Assembly (NCBI GenBank): GCA_016713535.1
Contig: JADJOY010000002.1
Location: 1 to 19,039 of the forward strand
Direction: 5' to 3'
Length of the DNA stretch: 19,039 bases
Source: JADJOY01 sp016713535 [NCBI: Deltaproteobacteria bacterium]
Lineage (GTDB): Bacteria > JADJOY01
Part shown: one piece after another, positions 1 to 8,486 of the stretch
Position numbering within the stretch: the first letter of the stretch is position 1
Layout: each line of letters begins with the position of its first letter
The notes under the pieces: model-generated
Told to the model about the DNA's origin: nothing
Seen by the model: only the letters and a program-made list of their open reading frames with translations
Database searches by the model: none
Made by a program: the position numbers and the translations under genes

Positions 1-791
1 AGATCGCACTCGATCCGCCACGGCGCAGACCGGCTCAACGCACGCCGAGGAACGCTCCCAGCGGGCACGGCACGCAGCAGAAGAACCGCAGGATGACCAG
101 GTTCATGCCCAGCAGCCCGACGATCATGGCGCCGACGAACCACGCCCCGGCGAAGATCCAGTGATGGCTCGCTCCGGGCGCGAACAGCGCGGCACTCAGG
201 TCCCGCATCGACACCACAGCTCGCGAGCGCCTCACCAGAGCCCCGGGTCGCCCAGATCGGAGGCGGGCTCGAATGCGACCGCGAAGCTGCGCACCAGGGT
301 GAATCGGATCAAGGAGGCCGATCTGCAGCGACTGGAAGCCGCCATCACCAGCATCACGACGAGGATGCCGTACTTGGCCTGGAACGCAGCGGACGGTAGC
401 GGTTGGCGTCGATCGAGTCGCGGTTCGCGCGGATGTCGAGAAGAAACCCACGAACTGGTGGAGGGGGTCGTAAGGACACATCCAGTTGCAGAACACGCGA
501 CCCAGGAGCGGCGTCGGAATCGGCACGAATAGGCCGCGCCACGGCCCTTGTAGACGGTATGGGTGGCGATCGCGGTGCGACCCCGACCAGCGGGTCGAGC
601 TCCAGGAAAACGACACCAGATGGCCAGTTGAGCCTGCTGAACCAGGTGGTCCTTGGAGCAGGAACACGAACAGCCCGAAGAAGAAGGCCTAGGAGAGACC
701 ACGCGCACGTTGGTGATCCGGGCTTCCGCACCCACCACGGCGATCCGTCTCCGGGCTGAATCGAACCCCGCCAGGTAGGCCTTGCCGTCAC
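1..791 (-). CDS. NapH/CcoG-like membrane 4Fe-4S protein, runs off left edge
   Basis: A membrane polyferredoxin-like protein expected to pass electrons at the inner membrane. Stitching frames gives a phenylalanine-rich membrane segment near 660-690, FLELDPLVG near 580-600, the membrane/cysteine motif [20 protein letters not shown] near 455-515, a long hydrophobic segment ([21 protein letters not shown]) near 95-160 and a second motif [13 protein letters not shown] near 40-80. Paired CxxxCP motifs following membrane helices are typical of NapH/NosR/CcoG-type proteins. The GTG start at 791 overlaps the stop of the upstream DUF362 gene (GTGA), indicating translational coupling. A stop at 35-37 follows FLGV, but a one-base change restores LSR...WRIECD, the expected run-in to a ferredoxin domain, so the gene probably continues beyond base 1. 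There are at least three frame changes. The family is clear; the physiological partner is not. Confidence 0.75.
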
Positions 792-1878
792 GCCCGCGGG
801 CGGAACACCGCGTCAGCCAACGAGCGTCCTCCTTGACCGCGACGGCGTGCCAGTCCGGATTCGACGGCGGCGGCGGCCTTGCCAGGTGAGCGGGCCGCGG
901 CCCGGGGTTCGCGCGCCAGCAGGTCGTCCCCAGCCGAACGCGTCCGTGGCCAGCGAGTCGGTGCTGGCGACGAGGGCCCTGCCCGGGCGGACGTCCGCGA
1001 GCTCCCGCCCGTGGACCACTCCGCCAGAGCACCCGCGTACCGTCGAGGACCACGAAGGTCGGGCGCAGCATCCGCGCCGCGAGGTCGGTGATGATGCCGT
1101 GGATGTCCCCGGTGGAACTGGTTGCGGCGCCCACCGAGGAGCCCGTACCAGTTCTTGGTGGTCATCGACGCCGCGAGGTTGTAGCCGGTCCTTGACGGGC
1201 GCGACACCGATGACCTTGTCCACGCCCACGAACGGGCGGTGGAAGAACGACCGTAGTTTTCGATGAGCTGGGCGCCAGGCGTGTGCAGCACGTCGAAGTC
1301 GCTCGGCGACGGCAGGTAGACCCGAGCGCCCGCCTCGATGGCGGCGGCGCGAACGCCGCTGCGCTCGAAGCACGCCTCGGCGGCTTCGATCGGGTTGTCG
1401 ACCACCCGGACCTCGGCTTGCGCCCGCCTCCCGAACCAGCCGGATCAGCGCGACCAGCACCTCGGGGTTGGTCGTGGCGCTTGAGCGCAGCGACGCGCTC
1501 GAACGCGACGTTCGCCGACGAGGACGCGGTCGCCGTTCGCTGATGAAACGCCCGATCCCGCCGATGCCGTCGACCGCGGCGCGCACCATCGCGTCGATGC
1601 GATCGCCGCGCGCCACGCCGAGGCCCGCGGCGACGCGCTCGCCGGAACCGCGAACCCTCCTTCCGGGAGGTCAAACATGGCGTGACGCGCAGGCTTCCCT
1701 CGCTCGCCGTCCGGATCGCGAAGCGAGAAATCGGGAGGCCGGGCGGCGCGAGAGCATGGCCCACCCCGCCGCAGACGCTCGCGATCACGCCGGCCTGGCG
1801 CAGGAAGCGGCAGCGGCTCTGTGCCCGAGCGTCGACCGGCGTACCCCACACGGTCTCCGGGTCCCCACGCTCAGCCAT
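788..1878 (-). CDS. DUF362 domain protein with Tat-like leader
   Basis: A DUF362-family protein of about 363 aa. In related proteins this domain occurs beside 4Fe-4S proteins, and its biochemical role is not settled. Recognisable blocks in order: ATG at 1878 preceded by GGGGGA; a leader with [18 protein letters not shown] (Tat-like); [124 protein letters not shown]. These are characteristic DUF362 segments, spread over three frames by single-base changes. The stop at 788 overlaps the GTG of the next gene. Export by Tat would place it outside the cytoplasm beside the membrane 4Fe-4S protein encoded downstream. Confidence 0.8.
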
Positions 1879-1903
1879 GCGACGTCCCCCGACATCGTAA
1901 TGG

Positions 1904-3057
1904 TCACCCCGCCCGACGAGGTAAATCCCCGGACGCGGCCCTTGCCGCCCCGCGAGGTTGGCGGCACGGGCGGGAACGACTCGAGACGCCGCGGCGAGCC
2001 GCAGGATGGCCTTCTCGCCACCCGCCTCGGTGGGCGCTCCGCGCACGCGCGAACACGAACGCTCGCTGGGCCCGCGCGCGATGGTCGCCAACGAGCTCAA
2101 GTCGCGATCCCGCACCCAGGTCTGCCGCCCAGCTTCATCGTCGCCGTAGCTCGCGAAGGTGACCACGAACTGGTCGGCCAGCGCCCCCTGCCGGGGCTTC
2201 CGTCCGCGGCAGCCATGACCCACAGCTCGGTCGCCCCGTCGTCGAGGAGCGCCGAATACGTCGCTGGCGAAGCCGAACGAAAACGCTCCCTCGCGATGGA
2301 ACTCGATCCGGCCCGCGGCGATGCCGAGCTGGCCGAAGAGCCGGTGCGCCCACGGCAGCTCCTGGGCCTGCGACGCGAAGGCGGCCTGGACCCGCTCCTT
2401 CACGTGCAGCAGTGCGGCGCGCGTCGCCTCCGCTTCGTCCGAGGCGATCGCGCGCAGATAGTAGCGCCCTGGGTGAGGTAGAGGGCATTGCGGTCGAGGT
2501 GCCAGAGTCCGGCGGGTGGGTCTCGGCAACGACCTCGGCGGACTTCTCGCCGCCGTAGGCGCCGAGCGCGTTCTCGGCGTTCCCCATGTCGTAGAGCTCG
2601 AGGTCGATCGAGGTCCCAGGCGCTGCGCCGCCGGGTGCGGCCATGAGCGAGACGAACGACAGGGTCTCGAAGCCACGCGACGTGAAGCAGTTCGCGCGAC
2701 CGTCGATCTTCTCGGAGAGATTCTCGGAGTCAGTCACCGCCGGCCGGCCCTCGGTGAAACCGGGCGGCGCCAGATCGCCGGGCAGCGCACCTCGCGCCGC
2801 GGGCTCGCCGTCTCCGTCGCCGTGGACCCGTGGCCGCCTCCGGCCGGCGCGGCCCGAGCGCTGACGCGACTCACGCTCTTCGCGGGATCCCCGGCGAGCG
2901 CTTCCAGAGGCACTCGCGCAGCGCAGGATCGGATGGGCTCCATCCATCGCACCCAGAGCCCCACCGCGGCGATCATGCAGAGCACCGCCGCGCCCGCGAC
3001 GACCTCGCCACGCGCATAGCGGCGGCGGTAGTGACGCCACGGACTGGGGTTCAGCAC
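1904..3057 (-). CDS. DUF6599-like membrane-anchored protein
   Basis: I assign this to the DUF6599-type proteins that accompany DUF362 genes; the function is unknown. The preferred start is GTG at 3057, with GAGGAG six bases upstream, giving a short basic N-terminus then one membrane helix (VVAGAAVLCMIAAVGLWVRW). After a frame change come TDSENLSEKIDGRANCFTSR, FETLSFVSLMA, SIDLELYDMGNAENALGAYG, YYLRAIASDEAEATRAALL, RLFGQLGIAAGRIEFHREGA and DQFVVTFASYGDDEAGRQTW. The pattern suggests a soluble alpha/beta domain outside the membrane anchor. An upstream ATG at 3148 is possible, but its purine-rich box touches the start codon. The stop is uncertain: the TGA at 1904-1906 is the nearest in one frame, and the next gene starts at 1878. 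Three or more frame changes. Confidence 0.6.
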
Positions 3058-3206
3058 GCGCCGCTCCTCGTGCGCGTAGCGAAGTCGGCGCGGGGCGCGC
3101 AGGCCGGGCGCGCGCACGGCTGGCGGCGGAAGGTCGCTCGGTCGGCATCCTCCGGGTCCCGCGAGACCCTAGTCGAACGCCCGCGGCCCGAACAACTGGC
3201 CGCGAC

Positions 3207-5160
3207 TCACCCGGCGCGCGAACCGTCGCGACGCGATAGCGTCTCACTCCACGGCACCGGTCCGCGGTTCGTGACCTCGATCGTCAGCCGGGACTTGCCG
3301 TGCGTCAGCGAAGCCGGCAGCCACAGATCGCTTTCCCCCAGCGCTGGACGGCGTTGGCGCGCACGTCGTACCACGTGCCCGCAAACCGGCCATCGACCCG
3401 ACCACGGCGGTCTGACGGCCGAGTCGACGGTCGAACCGGCGGCGGAGAAGCACACCCGCGTTGCCAGGCGAGATCGTCACCTCGAACCGCGACGAGCCGC
3501 GAACGTCGCGTCCCCCCATCACGCACCCGCGTGACGTCGTCGTCACCCTCGAACACCGAGTCGAGGGCCCCGTCGGCGACGCATCCGTCGCGCCGTAGCG
3601 GTGGCTCGCCTCCGACGCCGGGTCGCCGACGTCGAGCTCGTCCGTCCATTCCGCCAGGGGATCCAGGCGCCGATACAGGTAGGTCACGCTCTCGTGGTCG
3701 TCGTGCACGTCCTCGTCGTCGCGGTCGTGCTCGATGGAGAAGCGCGCACCGTCGACGAAAGACACCAGGTCCCCACGTGCGCGCTCGGTAGGCGCCGGTG
3801 CCTCCACGTGAGACCAAGCGGCGACAGCCTGTACGGCGCGCGCCGTGGAGGGGCGCCGAGAACCGGCCGAAGAGGAAGTACCAGCCGCCGTTGAAGTAGT
3901 CCTCGGTCCCGGTGCCGTGGAGAGCGGGAGTCGCGGCGCCGTCGAGGTGGAAGCGCTCGTCCCCCTCAGGTAAGGTCCCGATCGGCGAGCCCCGCATCGC
4001 GTAGCTCACGCCCACGAGGTGGCCGGCGCCACCGACTCGGCGAAGCCGTAGTCGCGGCCGAGCGTGGTCGGCGCCTCGTGGCGGTGGATCGCCGAAGTAG
4101 CCGGACGCCCGCAGGGTAGGCACGCCGCAGCACCTCGATCTCGTGCGCAAGCGTGACGGGCCCGCGGCCCCGGTTCTCGACGCGGACCTCGGCGGCGCTC
4201 CAGAACGGCATCGGGAACCGGCTGACGTAGCGCCCCTCGTGGAGACCGAATAGCAGCCCCGCCGCGGGACGGTCGGTTCGCGCCGAGCCGAAGAAGAGCG
4301 GCAGCGGCGCCTCGACGTCGGCCACCGCGTGGTCGTCCCAGCGCGCGACCAGCCAGATCGAGCTCGCCAGGTCGTCGAGATGGCTCGAGAGCTCTAGCGC
4401 GAGGTTCCACACCCGCGGCGGCCCCCGTTCGATCAGGATCGGACGCGCCTCACCAGCTCGAGGCGCGCTCGACCGGCGAACCGCTCGACCGAGGCAGAGG
4501 GCTTGGGATCACGCTCGGGATGACGCCACGCGTCGGTCAAGGTCGAGACGTCGAGCGCCGGCGTGAAGGCCTGCACGGGGTGGTCGAGGTCGTAGCGACG
4601 GTAGGTCACCGCGTAGAACTCGGCGGGACGCGAGCGTGATCTTGGCGCGCTGCTCGTAGCAGACCGGCACGTAGCTCACGAAGCCACCGCTCGACCTCGT
4701 GGCTCCCAGCACCAGTGGCGCGACGAACGGCGGGCGCTGGCCTCGAAGAGCTCGAGGAACGCCTCGTCGACCACGGGCCGCTCGAGGTCGTCGACGTAGA
4801 TCCGCACGCGACCGAGCCACGCGAGCTTGGCCGTGAACCAAACACGGTAGACGCACACCCGGGGCCGTAGTCGTCGAACACCACGTGCTCACCGCGCTCG
4901 TCGACGTAGAGCTCGGTGTGGCCCGCGAAGCCGTCCTCGTTCCCACCCGCGGGATCGGCGCTCGACACCTGAAGCGTCTGTCCGCCGAGCCGGAGGAGGG
5001 GCAACGCCGCGAGGTCGGCGACGGCCTCCACGCCGGGCGCAGGTAGGCCGAGGTTGGTGACGAGCATCGGCGCCGGCACCACGACGCGAGACCTCGGGCT
5101 CTCGTCACTCGAGCACCCGAGCGTCATGACGACGGCCAAGGCGATCGATCGGCTTCTCAT
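3207..5160 (-). CDS. GH172 (DUF2961) family glycoside hydrolase lipoprotein
   Basis: A probable glycoside hydrolase of about 650 aa. GH172 (formerly DUF2961) contains difructose-anhydride synthases/hydrolases and D-arabinofuranosidases; the substrate cannot be assigned here. ATG at 5160 gives a short leader with a lipobox (MTLGC, Cys16, then SS), so a lipidated surface or periplasmic enzyme is expected. Blocks in order: [20 protein letters not shown] with DDLERPV near 4780-4860; [19 protein letters not shown] near 4640-4690; [36 protein letters not shown] near 4200-4240; [15 protein letters not shown] followed by [13 protein letters not shown] near 3880-3960, the most typical DUF2961 segment, with the acidic pair; [12 protein letters not shown]; and a C-terminal beta-rich part ending [20 protein letters not shown]. 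The stop is at 3207. Frame changes occur throughout. The gene stands about 150 bases before the DUF6599 operon. Confidence 0.8.
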
Positions 5161-5213
5161 CGGGCGACTGGCACGCCACTTGAAGCGTTCGACGTCGACG
5201 ACCCTCGATGCAC

Positions 5214-5336
5214 CTATATGCAACGTCACGATTCGTAGCGACCGGTCTCGGCGTCCCATCGGCTTCGGCGGCGACGAAGCGCCGCCCTCCAGCCCGTTCG
5301 GCGCAAGGGCGATCCAAATCGTGGTGGCCCATTTAG
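5214..5336 (+). repeat. Dispersed structured repeat, copy 1
   Basis: A 123-base segment that recurs at 11379-11502 in the same orientation with only one substitution and one inserted base. It starts CTATATGCAACG and ends GGCCCATTTAG. Arms at 5224-5233 and 5317-5326 can pair over 10 bp in plus-strand RNA (7 Watson-Crick plus an outer C-G closing two G-U pairs). Inside, GGCGGCG (5267-5273) and CGCCGCC (5280-5286) form a perfect 7-bp hairpin with a 6-base loop. A competing hairpin joins GCTTCG (5262-5267) to CGAAGC (5275-5280). It lies between the divergent starts of the GH172 gene (5160) and the radical SAM gene (5359), with 22 bases to the latter. No coding function is apparent. Confidence 0.9.
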
Positions 5337-5358
5337 GAGTTCCGAGAAAGGGGGCAAG

Positions 5359-6425
5359 GTGTCCTTCGTCTTCGGACCGGTGCCGTCGCGCCGGCTCGGT
5401 CGTTCGCTGGGGATCGATCCGATCCCGTTCAAGACCTGCAACTGGAACTGTGTCTATTGCCAGCTCGGGCGGACCTCCCCGCTCACCCGCGAGCGATCCC
5501 GCTTCCATCCCGCCGAGGCGATTCTCGCCGAGGTCGACGACGCGCTCCAGCGACTCGCGCCCGGGGACGTCGACTGGATCACCTTCGTCGGTTCGGGCGA
5601 GCCGACGCTCCACGCCGACCTCGGTGCGATGATCCGCGCCGTGAAGGTCCGCGCGCCGTGGCCCGTGGCCGTGATCACGAACGGCTCGCTGCTCGGAGAC
5701 GCCGGCGTGCGCGCCGAGATCGCGGCGGCCGACGCCGTGCTTCCGTCGCTCGACGCCGCCGATGAGACTCGGTTCCTGCGCCTCAACCGGCCCGCCGCGG
5801 GCGCGAGCCTCGCGGGTCTCGTCGAGGGCCTGATCGCACTGCGCCACGAGTTCGAGGGAAAGCTGTGGCTGGAAGTGATGCTGGTCCGGGGCGAGAACGA
5901 CGACGAGACCACGCTGCGCGGGCTCGCCGACCACATCCGGCGGATTCGGCCCGACGAAGTGCACATCAACGTGCCGATCCGCCCCCCGGCCGAGGCATGG
6001 GTCGAGCCGCCCGACCCAGAGGGGAATGATGCGGGCGATCGCGATTCTCGGATCGGACGCGCGTACGCTCGCGCTCCCCGCCTTCGATCTGGCGCTGCCG
6101 CTCGACGCGTCGCCGGCGGAGGCGGTGGCCAACCTCGTCATGCGCCATCCGCTGCGAGCGGGACGTCGTCGAGGCGCTGCGGCGCTGGCCGCGGCCGCGA
6201 GTCGAGGCGGCCCTCGCCGAGCTCGCATCGGACGGTCGGATCCAGCGGGTCGAGCGCTTCGGTGAGACGTTCCTCGCCTATGGCGGCGCTCGATTCCGGG
6301 AGACCGGACGCCAACCACACGGGGCCGGACGCGGCTGCGTCGGCTCGTCCGCGTCCGGCGACGAATCCTCGCCCCAGACACCACCCCGGAGCCGGGGGTT
6401 GACGCGCAGGGAGAGGCCGTCGTGA
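5359..6425 (+). CDS. Radical SAM protein, COG0731-like, with C-terminal helical domain
   Basis: A radical SAM enzyme of about 355 aa, cytoplasmic; the reaction is unknown. The group is related to wybutosine-type (TYW1-like) radical SAM proteins. GTG at 5359 follows GAAAGGGGG. The N-terminus FGPVPSRRLGRSLGIDPIPF leads to CNWNCVYC, giving cluster ligands Cys27, Cys31 and Cys34. GSGEPTLH is the glycine-rich SAM-binding motif, followed by VAVITNGSLL, LPSLDAADETRFLRLNRP, LWLEVMLVRGEND and VHINVPIRPPAEAW. A frame change near 6010-6025 leads to AIAILGSDARTLALPAFDLA, and another near 6155 to VVEALRRWPRPRVEAALAEL and VERFGETFLAY, resembling a small winged-helix end. The TGA at 6423-6425 overlaps the GTG of the ZIP gene, so the two are translationally coupled. 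The repeat at 5214-5336 lies directly upstream. Confidence 0.85.
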
Positions 6426-7159
6426 CGACCCTCGCGTGGATCGTGCTCGGCGGCCTCGGGATGGCGGCGATCTCACTCGTGGGATCCGTGACGCTGGTCC
6501 TTCGCGAGGCGACGCTGAAGCGCCTGCTGCTGCCGCTGGTGGCGTTCGCTGCCGGCTCGCTGATCGGAGGCGCGCTGTTCCACATGGTGCCGGCGGCCCT
6601 CGCGACCCTGCCCGCCGCGATCGCGCTGCGCTGGGTGGCGCTCGGTTTCCTGGTGTTCTTCGGCCTCGAGCAATTCCTCCACTGGCACCACTGCCACCGG
6701 GCCTCCGCAGGGTGCAGGAAGCCGCTCACCTACCTCATCCTCCTCGGCGACGGGCTCCACAACTTCCTCGGCGGGCTGGCGATCGCGGGCGTGCTCCTGG
6801 TCGACGTCCGACTCGGCGTGGCCGCCTGGCTCGCGGCGGCCGCCCACGAGATTCCACAGGAGCTCGGCGATTTTGGCGTGCTGATCCACGGCGGCTGGAG
6901 CAAGCGCACCGCCCTCCTCTTCAACCTGTTCTCCGGCCTCACGTTCCTGGCCGGTGGGTTGATCGCCTACGCCGCTTCCGCTCACGTCGACGTGACCTGG
7001 CTGGTGCCGCTCGCGGCCGGGAACTTCCTCTACATCGGCGCCTCGGACCTGGTCCCCGAGGTCAACAAGCCCCACACCCTCGGCGCGAGTCTCGTCCACT
7101 TCGCCACGTTCGCGGCGGGTTTGGGCTTGCTCTTGGCCGTCGGGCATGTGGCCGACTGA
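6422..7159 (+). CDS. ZIP family divalent metal transporter
   Basis: An uninterrupted 245-aa membrane protein of the ZIP family, which moves Zn, Fe or similar divalent ions into the cytoplasm. The GTG start at 6422 overlaps the preceding stop. About eight hydrophobic segments are visible. The HWHHCH stretch (residues 87-92), in the loop before the fourth helix, is a plausible metal-capturing segment. Helix 4 has LGDGLHNFLGG (His113, Asn114) and helix 5 has AAHEIPQELGDFG (His142, Glu143, Glu147, Asp150), the two signature metal-binding helices. Two positions depart from the usual signatures: the acidic residue expected in HNFxDG/HNFxEG is Gly117, and the second His of HEIPHE is Gln146, so selectivity may differ. 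The close link with a radical SAM gene suggests supply of iron or another metal, but that is inference. Confidence 0.93.
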   Translation: MTTLAWIVLGGLGMAAISLVGSVTLVLREATLKRLLLPLVAFAAGSLIGGALFHMVPAALATLPAAIALRWVALGFLVFFGLEQFLHWHHCHRASAGCRKPLTYLILLGDGLHNFLGGLAIAGVLLVDVRLGVAAWLAAAAHEIPQELGDFGVLIHGGWSKRTALLFNLFSGLTFLAGGLIAYAASAHVDVTWLVPLAAGNFLYIGASDLVPEVNKPHTLGASLVHFATFAAGLGLLLAVGHVAD

Positions 7160-7226
7160 GCGGCTTGCGCCACACCCTTGGCGGACCCGGCCCTGGCGGC
7201 CTCCCCAGAGCGAAGACGCGGGAGCC

Positions 7227-8449
7227 TCACCCAGGTGAGGTGAGCGCCTCGCGGGTAGCCACATCGATCGCTTCGGGCAACGTGGTCGCAGCGGTGGCGC
7301 GCACCCCGATCCCGGCCTCGCCGAAGACGTGAGCGGGCCCCGGCCCCTGCGGGATCTCCCGGGTCAGCACCACGTCGACCTTCATCTCCGCCAGCCATTC
7401 CGCGACGCTCACGCCCTTGCCCTCGGCCCGAGCCGCGTGCGGGTTGGCCAGCGTACGCTGCTCCTCGATGGCCCCGTCGGCACTGCACACTGTCACCAGG
7501 GCGAAACGCGGCGCCCTACCGAAGTGAGCGCTCACGGCGCCATCTTCCGCGAGCGGAATCGCGTACCGGAGCGACGCCGCGGACGGCGCCTCCAGGTGCA
7601 GGAGCACCCGCTCGACCTGGGCACCGTGCGCCGCACGGTCCCCTCCACGCGCGCAACGGCCGCCTGGGCGGCTGTCACGTCGGTGGGCCGAAGCGCGATC
7701 CCCGCCTCGATGAACCGGTAGCGCCCCGCGTTTCGGCCGGTGACCCAGCGCACCTCTCGAACGGCGGGATCGCCTCGAACGATGTCGCGGATCTCGATCA
7801 AGCACCGGGCATCCACCGACGCATCGAGCAGCACCCGCAGCGCGTCGCGCAACCGATCCCAGCCCGTCTTGACGACCACCACCACGATCGCCAGCGCGGC
7901 CGGCCGGTCCAAGCGGACATCGATCCAGCCGGAGACCAACGCGGCCAACGCGAGCATCGCCGTGAAGGCATGCAATCGATATTCGCGCGCGTCCGCGATC
8001 AGCGCCGGCGATCCAGCCGCCCGCCCGGCACGCATCTCGAAATGGCCAAAGACCAAGGGGATCGCGCCCCCGAGCAGCACCAGCGCGACCATCCAGGCGC
8101 TCGCACGAGGCGGCGACGCCGGTGCGAGCACAGCATCGCGCACGATCTCGTAGGCCGTGATGAACACCAGCGCCGCGATCACCAACGCCACGACGTTCTC
8201 GGCCTTGTAGAGCCCGTACGGGAAGCTGGGCGTGGAGCGCGTCGCGATCACGAGCCCCGCGACGACCGAGGCGGCGGCGAGGAGGTCCGCGACGTCATGC
8301 ACGACCTCGGCGCTCACCGCCAAGCTCCCCGATGCCACCGCCACCAAACCGTTCAGGAGCACGAGGACGCCGGTGACGGCGACCGATCCCCACCCCCACC
8401 GCACCAAATCGGCGCCACCGCCGTCGCCGAGCCCGTCGCCGGACGCCAT
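7227..8449 (-). CDS. Cation diffusion facilitator fused to NifX-like domain
   Basis: A metal efflux protein of about 407 aa. Residues 1-205 form the CDF membrane domain: helix 2 has HDVAD (His51, Asp55), the usual half of the metal site, followed by PYGLYKAENVVALVIAALVF. In helix 5 the expected His/Asp-xxx-Asp pair reads Glu156-xxx-His160 (DAREYRLHAF). Residues 206-277 form the cytoplasmic ferredoxin-like domain. After one frame change near 7617-7635 the protein continues with YAIPLAEDGAVSAHFGRAPRF, GKGVSVAEWLAEMKVDVVLT and FGEAGIGVRATAATTLPEAI, the fold of dinitrogenase iron-molybdenum cofactor/NifX proteins. ATG at 8449 follows GGGAGG. It lies 37 bases after sodC, probably in the same transcript. 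The ion is unknown; the cofactor-type tail hints at iron or a transition-metal complex. Confidence 0.88.
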
Positions 8450-8486
8450 GGTCGTGCCTCCCGCCGGTCACGACCCGACTGACCCG

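Noticed and set aside
1162-2676. A 504-codon minus-strand open frame read as one protein.
   Set aside because: It joins parts of DUF6599 and DUF362 with out-of-frame arginine-rich sequence. Motifs show two genes with frame changes.
5214-5336. The repeat as an integron attC site.
   Set aside because: The ends lack the RYYYAAC/GTTRRRY core pair, and no integrase or cassette array is present.
5214-5336. The repeat as a c-di-GMP (GEMM) riboswitch on the minus strand.
   Set aside because: A GGGACGC-like piece is there, but the GAAA tetraloop and receptor and the conserved core are not recognisable.
4606-6729. A 707-codon minus-strand open frame.
   Set aside because: It crosses the radical SAM gene, the repeat and part of the GH172 gene. 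Only its C-terminal part from 5160 is real (the GH172 N-terminus); the rest is antisense to a motif-bearing gene.
7225-7240. CCTCACC-CA-GGTGAGG palindrome between the convergent ZIP and CDF genes as a terminator.
   Set aside because: The loop is too small, there is no T-run, and it includes the CDF stop codon and its last sense codon. Possible but not supported.
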